From NCBI GenBank assembly GCA_002368645.1, contig DFEE01000020.1, positions 179,320-243,319 on the forward strand: a DNA stretch of 64,000 bases, read 5' to 3'. The notes beneath the pieces are model-generated. The model was not told where the DNA came from, did not search any database, and saw nothing but the letters and a program-made list of their open reading frames with translations. This document shows positions 43,064 to 53,301 of this stretch, piece by piece. The position numbers and the translations under genes are program-made. Every line of letters starts with the position of its first letter. Within the stretch, counting starts at the first letter, position 1. This DNA comes from Bacteroidales bacterium UBA3810 (GTDB lineage: Bacteria > Bacteroidota > Bacteroidia > Bacteroidales > Paludibacteraceae).

Positions 43064-45700
43064 TTATTTCCCGACTAATTTCTTTATTTCCGCTAATTTA
43101 TTGAGGGCTTCAAGGGGCGTCAAGGCATTGATGTCCATTTTGGTCACCTCATCCCGTATTTGTTCCAAGACAGGGTCATCGAGTTGGAAGAAAGATAGTT
43201 GCATACCTTCCCTGGTAGCACCGGCTTTGGAAAGCGAAGCCGTATGTTGCAAATTCTCATGGCGGTCAGGGGCAGAGCCCTCCAATTCCTTCAGCACCTC
43301 ATTGGCGCGCGCCACGATAGAAGGCGGCATGCCAGCCAGTTTAGCCACATGAATACCAAAACTATGCTCCGACCCGCCGCGGATGAGTTTGCGCAAAAAA
43401 ATGACCTTGCCATCAACTTCCTTGACAGAGACATTGTAGTTTCTAATTCGGGTGAAGGAAGCTTCCATCTCATTGAGTTCGTGGTAATGCGTTGCGAAAA
43501 GAGTTTTGGCGTGTCCAGGGTGCTCGTGAATAAATTCCACGATAGCCCAAGCGATGGATATACCGTCATAGGTTGAAGTACCTCGTCCCAACTCGTCGAA
43601 GAGCACTAATGACCTCTCGGACAAGTTATTAAGAATGGATGAAGCCTCATTCATCTCGACCATGAAAGTAGATTCGCCAAGGGAAATATTGTCCGATGCA
43701 CCAACGCGCGTGAATATCTTATCGACCACCCCGATTGATGCAGAGTCGGCGGGCACAAAAGAGCCAATCTGCGCCATCAAGACAATGAGTGCGGTTTGGC
43801 GAAGCAAGGCAGATTTACCAGCCATATTCGGGCCGGTTAAAATAATGATTTGTTGACCGTTATTATCCAGCAGCACATCGTTTGGGACATATTGCTCGCC
43901 AAAGCCCATTTGGGTTTCGATGACGGGATGTCGTCCCTGCCGGATATCCAATACCAGCGAGTCATTGATGTCCGGGCAGATATATTTATTGCGCGCTGCC
44001 GTCACGGCGAAAGAGAGCAAACAATCCAGTTGTGCAATCACAGAAGCATCGTTCTGAATAGCCGAAACGTAATCAGAGACGGCGATGAGGAGTTCGTTAT
44101 AGAGTCGGCTTTCCAAGGTGCCAATCTGCTCCTCGGCACGTGCTATTTTCTCCTCATATTCTTTGAGTTCGGGCGTGATATAACGCTCGGCACTAACGAG
44201 TGTTTGCTTGCGAATCCACTCCGGCGGCACTTTATCCTTGAAGGTATTACGCACCTCTAAATAGTAGCCATAGACGGAGTTATAGCCTACTTTAAGGGAA
44301 TTTATGCCGGTTGCTTGTATTTCTCTCTCCTGCAGTTGCATGAGATATCCTCTGGCATTATTTTGCAGGTCGCGGTACCCGTCCAGGTCCTTGTTGACCC
44401 CTCGGGCAATTGTGTCCGGTCTGCCCTGCACAGTCGGCGCATTGAGTTCAATCTCATTTAGGATACGCTCACGTATTTGGACGCACGGATTCAGTTGCTC
44501 ACCGAGTTGTGCCAGGTAATTATTCGACCGGATGGGCTCGATAAGTCCCTTTATCACCTCAATAGCTTGCAGTGCATAAGCTATCTGCCGTAGTGCTTGC
44601 GGTCCGATTCGTCCGGTAGAGACTTTGGATATAAGTCGTTCCAAGTCTTGAATTTTATCGATTTGTTCCCGAAGGCTGTCCCTCAACTCGGGGTGTTTGA
44701 AGAAACACTCCACGACCGACTGCCTGTTTCTGATAGGTTGTACCTTTTTCAGCGGGAAGGCGATCCAGCGTCGCAGAAGGCGGTTGCCCATAGGAGAAAC
44801 CGTTTGGTCGAGTACATCGAGGAGGGTCTTGCTCTCGGGTGTAGTGCCCTGCACCAACTCGAGGTTGCGAATCGTGAAGCGGTCAAGCCATACATAACGC
44901 TCCTGTTCAATGCGCGCCAAATGACGGATATTACCGGTCTGCAAATGTTGTGTCATATCAAGATAATGGAGAATAGCTCCAGCGGCAATGACGCCATTGG
45001 GCATATCGGAGACGCCAAATCCTTTGAGGTTCACCACCCCGAATTGTTTCTCCAGCCGCTCCGTTGCGGCCTGCGGCGTCATCATCCACTCATCCAGTTC
45101 AAAGGTAAAGAATCGGTCCCCAAAATCCCCGATAAAGCGGTCTCTGTTTCCTCTTAAAAAAAGCACCTCCTTCGGTGCAAAATTCGCTATCAGTTTGCTA
45201 ATGGCGATCACCGGTCCTTCGGCGATATAAAACTCTCCGGTCGTGATATCGAGGAATGATGCGCCGACGCGGTCAAAGTTCTTCTCCTTCGCATAATAGA
45301 CGCAGCTGACAAAGTTATTTTCCTTATTGGTGATGGTAGTATCGGAATAGGAGACGCCGGGGGTCACCAATTCGGTAACGCCACGTTTAACCAGTTTCTT
45401 GGTGAGTTTAGGGTCCTCCAATTGGTCGCAAATAGCCACCCTACGTCCTGCCCGAACTAATTTAGGCAGGTAGGTATCTAAGGCATGAAAAGGGAAGCCC
45501 GCCATCTCAATAGGCGCGGCCGACTTGTTGTTTCGATGTGTCAGTGTAATATTCAGTATCTTGGCTGCCGCAACGGCATCCTCACAATAAGTCTCATAAA
45601 AGTCTCCGCACCGAAAGAGTAATAGTGCATCCGGGTATTGCTGTTTGATGTCGCGAAACTGCTTCATCATCGGTGTGGATAGCGGGTCTTCGTGTACCAT
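43064..45700 (-). CDS. mutS: DNA mismatch repair protein MutS
   Basis: An 878-residue mismatch-recognition ATPase. The N-terminal domain has [19 protein letters not shown] and the Phe-x-Glu mismatch reader in GDFYETY. The core/clamp domains span roughly residues 270-570. The ATPase has Walker [34 protein letters not shown], Walker [17 protein letters not shown] and LFATHYHEL. The length is full. It lies 1 nt after the msbA-like stop, at the end of the prsW-sppA-lpxK-msbA-mutS run. Confidence 0.97.
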   Translation of the reverse strand: MVHEDPLSTPMMKQFRDIKQQYPDALLLFRCGDFYETYCEDAVAAAKILNITLTHRNNKSAAPIEMAGFPFHALDTYLPKLVRAGRRVAICDQLEDPKLTKKLVKRGVTELVTPGVSYSDTTITNKENNFVSCVYYAKEKNFDRVGASFLDITTGEFYIAEGPVIAISKLIANFAPKEVLFLRGNRDRFIGDFGDRFFTFELDEWMMTPQAATERLEKQFGVVNLKGFGVSDMPNGVIAAGAILHYLDMTQHLQTGNIRHLARIEQERYVWLDRFTIRNLELVQGTTPESKTLLDVLDQTVSPMGNRLLRRWIAFPLKKVQPIRNRQSVVECFFKHPELRDSLREQIDKIQDLERLISKVSTGRIGPQALRQIAYALQAIEVIKGLIEPIRSNNYLAQLGEQLNPCVQIRERILNEIELNAPTVQGRPDTIARGVNKDLDGYRDLQNNARGYLMQLQEREIQATGINSLKVGYNSVYGYYLEVRNTFKDKVPPEWIRKQTLVSAERYITPELKEYEEKIARAEEQIGTLESRLYNELLIAVSDYVSAIQNDASVIAQLDCLLSFAVTAARNKYICPDINDSLVLDIRQGRHPVIETQMGFGEQYVPNDVLLDNNGQQIIILTGPNMAGKSALLRQTALIVLMAQIGSFVPADSASIGVVDKIFTRVGASDNISLGESTFMVEMNEASSILNNLSERSLVLFDELGRGTSTYDGISIAWAIVEFIHEHPGHAKTLFATHYHELNEMEASFTRIRNYNVSVKEVDGKVIFLRKLIRGGSEHSFGIHVAKLAGMPPSIVARANEVLKELEGSAPDRHENLQHTASLSKAGATREGMQLSFFQLDDPVLEQIRDEVTKMDINALTPLEALNKLAEIKKLVGK

Positions 45701-45701
45701 A

Positions 45702-47558
45702 TTATTTTGTGTTTTGCATTTCTACCAGTTTGTGATAGTATCCGTTTAGGGCCATTAGTTCTTCGTGGCGTCCCTTTTCCACTATTTCGCCTTCGTGCAG
45801 CACATAGATTATGTCTGCATTTCGAATTGTTGATAACCTATGAGCGACAACAAGGGTCGTTCTATTCTTGAGCAGGTGATCCAGCGAGTCTTGAACGAGT
45901 TTTTCGGACTCGGTATCAAGCGCGGAAGTTGCCTCATCCATAATCAAAATCTCCGGATTCTTCAAGATAGCGCGGGCGATAGAAATGCGCTGTCGTTGTC
46001 CGCCGGATAAGCGTGAGCCACGGTCACCGACAACCGTTTGGTATCCCTCCGGCATCGCCATGATAAAGTCATGGGCATTGGCAATCTTCGCCGCTTCAAT
46101 AACGGCCTCTTCCCAACTCATGCCATTGGGGGCAGGTCGTGCAGTATCAACGCCGAAAGTGATATTATTATAAAAGGTGTCGTTGAAGAGTATCGCTTCT
46201 TGGTTGACATTGCCCATGATAGCGCGCAAATCATGCGTTTTGACCTCTCGTATATCCACTCCGTCAATCGTTATTCGCCCCTCATCCACATCATAGAACC
46301 GTGGAAGCAAGTCCGCCAACGTTGTTTTGCCGCTTCCAGACTGACCTACCAACGCCACGGTAGCGCCTTTGGGTATCTCTAAAGAGACATGACGAATAAC
46401 AGGTCGCTCTTTTTGGTAACCGAAAGAGATGTTTTCATATCGAATAATGTCCTTAAAATCCGGCATAGGTAGCGGACTCTCTGCCTCCATGATATTCGAC
46501 TCGGCATCCAAAATCTTATCGATACGCTCCAACGAAGCCGTTCCGCGACGAATAGCGTACGCGGCACGAGTCAAGTCTTTAGCGGGATTGATAATCGAGT
46601 AGAATATAACGAGGTAATAGATGAAATTAGCCGCATCAATGGTGCTGTTTTCATTCAGGATAAGCGATCCTCCATACCATAGTACTACCGCAATCATCGC
46701 CGTCCCCAAGAACTCCGAGACCGGATGTGCCAAGTTATACCGCATCGCTATATGGGCAAAGGTTCGACGTGTTTTATTGTTTTGCGCCTCAAAGCGCGCC
46801 TTGAGTTTTTCCTCGGCATTAAAGGCTTTGACAATACGCAAGCCGCCTAAGGTTTCTTCTATTTCAGAGAGAAGTTCCGCTGTTTGTTCCTGCCCTTTGG
46901 TCGAGCGACGCTTCAAACTGCGCCCCACCAAACCAATCACATAGCCCATAGTCGGCAGCAAAATAAGCACAAAAACAGTCAGTCGCCACGATACCATGAA
47001 GAGCGCTACTATATAGACGATAATCAGTATCGGGTCTTTAAAAAGCATATTGAGCGACGCCATGATAGATGCCTCCACCTGCGAGACATCATTGGTCATC
47101 CGCGACATGATATCCCCTTTGCGCGCCTCCGTGAAATAGCCGACCGGTAAGGTAAGCACCTTATTATATAGTTGGCGTCGCATATCCCGCAGCACGCCCG
47201 TCTCAATCGGAATCGTAAAGAAAGCTGCGAAATACGATGCCGCACATTTCAATAGCGTTGCCACAATCAGAAAGAGTCCAAGCTCCAGTAGCACCCAGCC
47301 AGGACCGATGGTACTCATCTGCTCCTGCAGGTACCAATAGAGATTATTGACCAACACATCCCCTATTTGGCTCAACGACATCCCTTCCCGCAAGGGGATA
47401 TAGACATTGTCCGCCTTGACGATACCGAACAATATTCGCAAAATCGGGATAATCGTTGAGAACGAAAACAGCGTCAGTACCGCCGACAGCAGGTTGAAGA
47501 ATATAGAACATCCAACCTGCCAAAGATACGGTGATATGAATCGTCGCAGCAATTTCAT
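45702..47558 (-). CDS. msbA: MsbA-like ABC transporter (fused permease/ATPase)
   Basis: A 618-residue half-transporter, expected to flip lipid A-core across the inner membrane. The ABC_membrane domain (about 1-330) leads into an ATPase with Walker [18 protein letters not shown], signature [17 protein letters not shown], Walker [17 protein letters not shown] and H-loop VVAHRLSTI. It overlaps lpxK by 4 nt, so the two lipid A genes are coupled, which supports the MsbA assignment over a drug exporter. Confidence 0.9.
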   Translation of the reverse strand: MKLLRRFISPYLWQVGCSIFFNLLSAVLTLFSFSTIIPILRILFGIVKADNVYIPLREGMSLSQIGDVLVNNLYWYLQEQMSTIGPGWVLLELGLFLIVATLLKCAASYFAAFFTIPIETGVLRDMRRQLYNKVLTLPVGYFTEARKGDIMSRMTNDVSQVEASIMASLNMLFKDPILIIVYIVALFMVSWRLTVFVLILLPTMGYVIGLVGRSLKRRSTKGQEQTAELLSEIEETLGGLRIVKAFNAEEKLKARFEAQNNKTRRTFAHIAMRYNLAHPVSEFLGTAMIAVVLWYGGSLILNENSTIDAANFIYYLVIFYSIINPAKDLTRAAYAIRRGTASLERIDKILDAESNIMEAESPLPMPDFKDIIRYENISFGYQKERPVIRHVSLEIPKGATVALVGQSGSGKTTLADLLPRFYDVDEGRITIDGVDIREVKTHDLRAIMGNVNQEAILFNDTFYNNITFGVDTARPAPNGMSWEEAVIEAAKIANAHDFIMAMPEGYQTVVGDRGSRLSGGQRQRISIARAILKNPEILIMDEATSALDTESEKLVQDSLDHLLKNRTTLVVAHRLSTIRNADIIYVLHEGEIVEKGRHEELMALNGYYHKLVEMQNTK

Positions 47559-48580
47559 AAACCTGCATGCCGAATCTGCTCGGCGACAAATGCCTTAATC
47601 TTGCGATTAAATTCCGCCTCGTCCTCCCTGAAATCCGGATAAATCGCCTGCGACACCATCTTAGCGCGCAAGCTCTCCGGCAACACCAAACGACCAAAAC
47701 GGGAAGCATCTTTCTCCGTCGTAATGACTGCGTCGTAATGCTCAGCCGTGGCGGCGATACGAGCGATATCCTTCTTGGAGTAATTATGGTGGTCGGGATA
47801 AACAAGTTGGTCCGCTTCAGGAGCCTTTGACCGGATGTAATCGAATAAGTAATCGGCATGGGCGATACCCGTCACCACCAACGTTTTGTCCGGCACGTTC
47901 ACGGGTTCATACCGAATATGTGAGAAAAAGAGGGACTGAAACGCCGCTAAACGCAGATGATTGGCAACCACGCGCTTATCTATCGGTTTCATACTATCGG
48001 GACATTTGGTCACCACCACCACTTGCGCCCTAAGTGCCTCTGAAGCCGGCTCGCGAAGCCTACCCCACGGCAATAGATGATCATGCTGATAAAGCCGTTC
48101 GTATGGCGTCAGCAAGATATACATATCGCAATGAATCGAACGATGCTGAAAAACATCATCTAACAGCACCAATTGCACCTCGGGGTGCATCAAATGCAGC
48201 TGCTTAACGCCCTGAACCCGATTGGCACAAACGGCCATGGGGATATCCGGGAACTTCAAATGCATCTGCATCATCTCATCTCCAATCGTGGAAGCATCCG
48301 AATTGCGGTCCGCCATCACAAAGCCCCGCGTCTTACGCCCATAACCGCGCGAGAGAACCGCCACCTTATAACTCGGGGACAAAAGCCGTACTAAGTATTC
48401 AATCATCGGCGTTTTGCCTGTACCTCCTACCGCCAGATTACCCACGCCGATGGTCGGAACAGGCACACGTGTTGATGGCAAGATATGCTCATCATAAAGC
48501 ATATTCCGCCACCACACGATATGGCGGTAGATTAGGCTAATCGGTGCCGCCCATATACTATGCCACACGCCGTTTTTCAT
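47555..48580 (-). CDS. lpxK: Tetraacyldisaccharide 4'-kinase
   Basis: A 341-residue membrane-associated kinase that phosphorylates the lipid A disaccharide at 4'. It shows the family opening WHSIWAAPISLIYRHIVWWR, the Walker A GVGNLAVGGTGKTPMIEYL, VLSRGYGRKTRGFV, LVLLDDVFQHRSI and a conserved ITTEKDASRFG. Its end overlaps the msbA-like gene by 4 nt. Its presence predicts a 4'-phosphate on lipid A at least transiently. Confidence 0.96.
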   Translation of the reverse strand: MKNGVWHSIWAAPISLIYRHIVWWRNMLYDEHILPSTRVPVPTIGVGNLAVGGTGKTPMIEYLVRLLSPSYKVAVLSRGYGRKTRGFVMADRNSDASTIGDEMMQMHLKFPDIPMAVCANRVQGVKQLHLMHPEVQLVLLDDVFQHRSIHCDMYILLTPYERLYQHDHLLPWGRLREPASEALRAQVVVVTKCPDSMKPIDKRVVANHLRLAAFQSLFFSHIRYEPVNVPDKTLVVTGIAHADYLFDYIRSKAPEADQLVYPDHHNYSKKDIARIAATAEHYDAVITTEKDASRFGRLVLPESLRAKMVSQAIYPDFREDEAEFNRKIKAFVAEQIRHAGL

Positions 48581-48585
48581 ATGCT

Positions 48586-50346
48586 TTAATACACCTCTAC
48601 TACCGGTGCCAAAGCCATCACACGGGGTTTAGAGCAGAGTGCACGCAGTTCCATCATGAGCCGTTCTTCCTCCGGCATCTCGCCCGCAAACAGTTTCATC
48701 AACTCCTCAAAAGAGTCTTTCTTTGCCGGATAACTAACAGTCGCAAAATCGGTGGTCAGGCCTGCTAATTGCGCGGCTTTATTGATAGCATCGTCTATGG
48801 AACCCAAGTTGTCCACTAAGCCTAATTCCAACGCGTCAGTGCCGAGCCACACACGCCCCTCACCAATCTTCTTTATCTCAGACTGGGGCATATGGCGACC
48901 TTCGGCGCAACGAGAGGTAAAGAGTTCATAACCACGCTCTACCATCTTCTGCATCATTGCCTGCTCCTCTGCGGTCATGCCACGCATCGCTAACGAGCCT
49001 GCCAGCGATGTGTGCTTATTCGTACCCACCTCGTCTATATCCAAGCCCACTTTCTCACGTAGCGCACCCACATCCGGAATAGTCCCGAAGATACCTATCG
49101 AACCGGTTATCGTGTTCGGCTCTGCGTAAATATAATCGGCTCCACAAGAGATATAATAGCCTCCCGAAGCGGCATAATCACCCATCGATACCACTACCGG
49201 CAAACCTTTCTCGCGAAGCAGTTGAATTGCGTGCCATATCTGCTCGGAGGCATCGGCAGAACCGCCCGGGCTATTCACACGGAACACGACCGCTTTCACC
49301 TCATCGTTATTCAGCACACGCTTAAGCGTCTTGACCATCTCAGTGCCGACAATGCCGTCACCTTCAGTATCCGTTATACCGCCTTCCGCATAAACAACAG
49401 CTACCTTATTCTTGGACTTATTGGGCTCCCGTTTCACATTAGTCATCGCACTATGCGACACCAAATGATAGTCTTTGGCACCCACCCATTGCGCCAATAC
49501 GGAATCCATTCCCTGCGAATATGTCAAACTATCCACCAAGTGATAGGCTATATACTTCTCTTGAGGCTGAAGTTCCATGAACTCATCGGCATAGACATTG
49601 AGCTGTTCTTTCGATATTCCGCGTGCTTCGCTCACAGCGGCAACGGTCTGATTCCAGAGACCTTGGATATAATGGAGCGTTTGAGCCTTATCTGCCTCAG
49701 ACATAGAGGTGCGGAAATACGGTTCTACTGCAGATTTGAAGGTCCCTACTTTGACTATCTGCATCTTAACCCCGATTTTTTCCAATAACCGCGTGTAGTA
49801 CATCTTCACCGCGCCATAACCGTGCCACTCTACCGTACCCGTCGGGTTCAGATAAATCTTATCTGCGACGGACGCCAAGTAGTAATTGACTTCGCCATAA
49901 TGAGACGAATAGGCAATGATGAACTTACCCGACTCCTTGAAATCCAATAGGGCATCGCGAATAGCTTTCGCCGTAGCCTGCCCCATTGAGAGTTGACCAT
50001 CGTAGAGATAAATACCTTTGATGTTGGCATTTGTCTTGGCTTCCTTAATATTGCTCAAGATGTCATTCAGCCCATAGGTTGTCTCAACGCTCCTGCCCGG
50101 CACTTGCCCCATCAACGCCTGAAAGGGGTTCTCTTCATTAATCCGCTCTACCACCGTACCGTTAAGCGTCAACTTATACACCGAGTTGTCCTCCAATGTA
50201 GTCGCCGGCGTGGTCATCAGTGACCGCATCATTAAGGTCTGTAACGCACTAAAGCAGCATATTGCGGCTATGATTATCAGGGTCTTACCTACGCAACCCA
50301 TCTTACGACGAGGAGCATCCTCGTTCCGTTTCTTAAATATTACCAT
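48586..50346 (-). CDS. sppA: Signal peptide peptidase SppA, 67K type
   Basis: A 586-residue inner-membrane serine protease with one N-terminal helix (about residues 20-42) and two tandem S49 domains. The catalytic Lys is in IVKVGTFKSAVEPYFRTSMS (first domain). The Ser is in VVSMGDYAASGGYYISCGAD (second domain), the arrangement known for E. coli SppA. It should cut left-over signal peptides in the membrane. It lies 5 nt before lpxK. Confidence 0.94.
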   Translation of the reverse strand: MVIFKKRNEDAPRRKMGCVGKTLIIIAAICCFSALQTLMMRSLMTTPATTLEDNSVYKLTLNGTVVERINEENPFQALMGQVPGRSVETTYGLNDILSNIKEAKTNANIKGIYLYDGQLSMGQATAKAIRDALLDFKESGKFIIAYSSHYGEVNYYLASVADKIYLNPTGTVEWHGYGAVKMYYTRLLEKIGVKMQIVKVGTFKSAVEPYFRTSMSEADKAQTLHYIQGLWNQTVAAVSEARGISKEQLNVYADEFMELQPQEKYIAYHLVDSLTYSQGMDSVLAQWVGAKDYHLVSHSAMTNVKREPNKSKNKVAVVYAEGGITDTEGDGIVGTEMVKTLKRVLNNDEVKAVVFRVNSPGGSADASEQIWHAIQLLREKGLPVVVSMGDYAASGGYYISCGADYIYAEPNTITGSIGIFGTIPDVGALREKVGLDIDEVGTNKHTSLAGSLAMRGMTAEEQAMMQKMVERGYELFTSRCAEGRHMPQSEIKKIGEGRVWLGTDALELGLVDNLGSIDDAINKAAQLAGLTTDFATVSYPAKKDSFEELMKLFAGEMPEEERLMMELRALCSKPRVMALAPVVEVY

Positions 50347-50370
50347 AGTATTTTCTTTATTTTCATCTAA

Positions 50371-51264
50371 TTACAATGCAGTTACATAAGTCCAAATACC
50401 CCAGATGAGCCATATCATCAGGATAACAAGTCCGATTGTCAACATCATGACAAACATCTTACGAGGCATGCAAAGGGGTTTAGATTCCTCTATCGGCTCC
50501 ACATCTTCAATGACCGCTCCCGGCTGCAGGAAAGAGTATCGCTGCGAGACATGTATATCGCGCTCATAGTGCTCCCGAATCTTCTTGCGCGAGTGCTTCA
50601 ATAAATACCAGCAAAAAACATAGAAACACAACACTAAGACCGCACTGAGACCCGTCATTCGGCTCAACGGAGTCCCTGCCATAAACAGCACCGAGTCATA
50701 TATACCATGCAACAATACCGGCATCCAATAAACACGCGAGGCGTAACGGGGACTCATGTCCTTAAAATATATCATCGAATAGAAATATCCCATCGCCACC
50801 GCAAAACCGAAGTGTCCCGGCACCGCAAAAATCGCACGGCTCACCGCTACCGACTGCCATGAGTCTATATTCGACAACAGGTAAATGATATTCTCCGTTC
50901 CGGCAAAACCCATACCGATACATACCGCATAAACGATTCCGTCAAATCGCTCATCAAAATACCGGTTATTGCGCAGCAACAATATCAGCATCGTCAATTT
51001 AGCAAATTCCTCAGGAATAGCGGCTCCGACAAAGCCCTTAAAAACAGCTCCCAACCAAGTCACCGGTTCTGCCGGAATAATGGGGCTTAACAGTGTCTCC
51101 AACAACATCGCTATTCCTGCAGATAGCACACCGTAGAGCACACCCTTCACAATCTGCATAAATGGCTCACGCTGATTCTTATCGCGCCAATAAATAAATA
51201 ATACCAATAAAAATGCCGGCAATATCGCCGCAAAAATCACTCGATAGAGATTTACAGATTCCAT
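50371..51264 (-). CDS. PrsW-family intramembrane metalloprotease
   Basis: A 297-residue multi-span membrane protein with the PrsW/CPBP-like motifs: a Glu-Glu pair in AIPEEFAKLTMLILLLRN, Glu in GFAGTENIIYLL, His in VPGHFGFAVAMGYFYS and His in VLLHGIYDSVLF. In Bacillus, PrsW cleaves an anti-sigma factor; the substrate here is unknown. It is first in the run ending with mutS. A Cys-containing C-terminal helix (MLTIGLVILMIWLIW) closes it. Confidence 0.9.
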   Translation of the reverse strand: MESVNLYRVIFAAILPAFLLVLFIYWRDKNQREPFMQIVKGVLYGVLSAGIAMLLETLLSPIIPAEPVTWLGAVFKGFVGAAIPEEFAKLTMLILLLRNNRYFDERFDGIVYAVCIGMGFAGTENIIYLLSNIDSWQSVAVSRAIFAVPGHFGFAVAMGYFYSMIYFKDMSPRYASRVYWMPVLLHGIYDSVLFMAGTPLSRMTGLSAVLVLCFYVFCWYLLKHSRKKIREHYERDIHVSQRYSFLQPGAVIEDVEPIEESKPLCMPRKMFVMMLTIGLVILMIWLIWGIWTYVTAL

Positions 51265-51283
51265 ATTACACTTAATTAGCTTG

Positions 51284-51315
51284 CAAAAATAGTGTTTTTT
51301 TTTGAGATATGCAAA
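51284..51315 (-). promoter_or_regulatory. Promoter of the prsW-mutS gene run
   Basis: Minus strand TTTGCATAT (from 51315) and TATTTTTG (51291-51284), spacer 20 nt; the prsW ATG is about 14 nt after the expected start. Confidence 0.65.
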
Positions 51316-51361
51316 TATATATGTAAAATTTTTGAATAAATACTTAAATAATGCACTTTTA

Positions 51362-51393
51362 TTTGCATATATTTAAAAAAATACGTATCTTTG
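51362..51393 (+). promoter_or_regulatory. Promoter of thrS
   Basis: TTTGCATAT starting at 51362 and TATCTTTG at 51386-51393, spacer 20 nt. The leader is about 45 nt and AT-rich, and the ATG at 51446 is the first one in it. Confidence 0.75.
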
Positions 51394-51445
51394 CGGCGAT
51401 AATTGGAAACCTGTGTAGAAAAACTATAATAATTACATAAATATA

Positions 51446-53242
51446 ATGATTACGATTAAATTTAATGACGGCTCTATCCACAACTGGGATGAGCCGGAAA
51501 CCAAGCACGCCTTTTGGCACACTTCAAGTCACCTCATGGCAGAGGCACTGCAGGAATTATACCCCGGCATTCAGTTCGGTATCGGTCCTGCTATCGAAAA
51601 TGGTTTTTACTACGATGTATATCCAGCCGAGGGACAGGTGATTAAGGACTCAGATTTCCCCGCTATTGAAGCCAAGATGATGGAGTTGCACAAGCGCGGA
51701 GAGGTCTTGGAGCGCAAAGAAATCAGCAAAGCCGATGCCCTCAAATTCTTTGGAGACAAAGGGCAGAGCTATAAGTGTGAGCTCATCAATGACCTCGAGG
51801 ACGGCACCATAACCACCTACACCCAAGGCGCGTTTACCGACCTTTGCAAAGGTCCTCATATCTACTCCACCGAGCCCATCAAAGCCATTAAAATACTCTC
51901 TGTCAGTGCCGCCTATTGGCGTGGCGATGCCAAACGACCTATGATGACGCGCATCTATGGCATCACCTTCCCGAAAAAGAGCATGCTGGACGAATACTTG
52001 GCATTGCTCGAAGAAGCTAAGAAGCGTGACCACCGCAAAATCGGCAAAGAGTTAGAACTCTTCATGTTCAGCGACATGGTCGGCAAAGGACTTCCCATTT
52101 GGTTACCCAAAGGTACGGAGTTGCGCAACCGTTTGCAAGAGTTCCTTACCCGTATTCAGCGCCGCTATGGCTATCAGCAAGTTATAACCCCGCACATCGG
52201 CTCGAAACAACTATATATGACCTCCGGGCACTGGGACCATTACGGCAAGGATAGTTTCCAACCCATTGAGACTCCCGAGGAGGGCGAAGTTTATATGCTC
52301 AAGCCTATGAACTGCCCGCACCACTGCGCCATCTACAAGAACTCCCCCCATAGTTACAAGGATCTGCCTTTCCGCTGTGCGGAGTTCGGTACCGTTTATC
52401 GCTACGAGCAAAGCGGTGAGTTACACGGTCTGACCCGTGTAAGGTCCTTCACCCAAGATGATGCACATATCTTCTGCCGTCCCGACCAAGTCAAGGATGA
52501 GTTTATGCGCGTGATGGATATTATTGAAATCATCTTTAAGAGTCTCAACTTTGAGAACTTCGAGGCACAGATTTCGCTTAGAGACCCTAACGACCACGAG
52601 AAATATGTCGGTTCGGACGAGTTATGGGCACGCGCCGAGCAAAACATCATTGATGCCTGCAAGGAGAAGAACCTTACCGCCAAAATCGAATACGGTGAGG
52701 CAGCTTTCTACGGACCTAAATTGGACTTCATGGTCAAAGATGCCCTTGGACGTCGTTGGCAGCTCGGTACCATTCAAGTGGACTACAACCTGCCGGAGCG
52801 TTTTGAGCTTGAGTATGTAGGGGAAGATAACCAGAAACACCGTCCCGTGATGATTCACCGTGCGCCCTTCGGCTCCATGGAGCGTTTCGTCGCTGTACTG
52901 ATTGAGCATACCATGGGTAAGTTCCCGTTATGGCTCACGCCCGACCAGGCCATTGTGCTGCCTATCTCCGAGAAGAGCAATGAGTACGCTCATAGCGTCA
53001 AACAACAGCTCGAAGCCATGGGTGTGCGCGTATTGGTGGATGACCGCAACGAGAAACTCGGTCGCAAGATACGCGACAACGAACTGAAGCGCATTCCGTA
53101 CATGTTGGTAGTCGGCGAGAAAGAAGCCGAACAGGGACTCGTCGCTGTACGCCAACAGGGTGCCGCTGATTTAGGAACCATGAGCGTACAAGAATTTGGT
53201 GAATTTGTTTGCAAAACGGTACAAGAACAAATGCCGGCGTAA
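51446..53242 (+). CDS. thrS: Threonyl-tRNA synthetase lacking the TGS domain
   Basis: A 598-residue class II synthetase, about 45-50 residues shorter than usual. The protein starts [14 protein letters not shown], which matches the first strands of a TGS domain, then jumps directly to [20 protein letters not shown], the start of the editing domain. The editing site (HTSSH and TDLCKGPH) is intact. So are the catalytic motifs 1-3: [17 protein letters not shown] (motif 2), the zinc-site Cys in MNCPHHC, and [13 protein letters not shown] (motif 3). The HGTP anticodon domain ends the protein. Promoter position excludes a longer N-terminus, so the loss appears real. Confidence 0.96.
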   Translation: MITIKFNDGSIHNWDEPETKHAFWHTSSHLMAEALQELYPGIQFGIGPAIENGFYYDVYPAEGQVIKDSDFPAIEAKMMELHKRGEVLERKEISKADALKFFGDKGQSYKCELINDLEDGTITTYTQGAFTDLCKGPHIYSTEPIKAIKILSVSAAYWRGDAKRPMMTRIYGITFPKKSMLDEYLALLEEAKKRDHRKIGKELELFMFSDMVGKGLPIWLPKGTELRNRLQEFLTRIQRRYGYQQVITPHIGSKQLYMTSGHWDHYGKDSFQPIETPEEGEVYMLKPMNCPHHCAIYKNSPHSYKDLPFRCAEFGTVYRYEQSGELHGLTRVRSFTQDDAHIFCRPDQVKDEFMRVMDIIEIIFKSLNFENFEAQISLRDPNDHEKYVGSDELWARAEQNIIDACKEKNLTAKIEYGEAAFYGPKLDFMVKDALGRRWQLGTIQVDYNLPERFELEYVGEDNQKHRPVMIHRAPFGSMERFVAVLIEHTMGKFPLWLTPDQAIVLPISEKSNEYAHSVKQQLEAMGVRVLVDDRNEKLGRKIRDNELKRIPYMLVVGEKEAEQGLVAVRQQGAADLGTMSVQEFGEFVCKTVQEQMPA

Positions 53243-53301
53243 CGCTAAGGTAGCTACGCTGCTGCATTTAGTTCAGTCAAGAGTTTCATTAGAAAGTAGA
53301 A

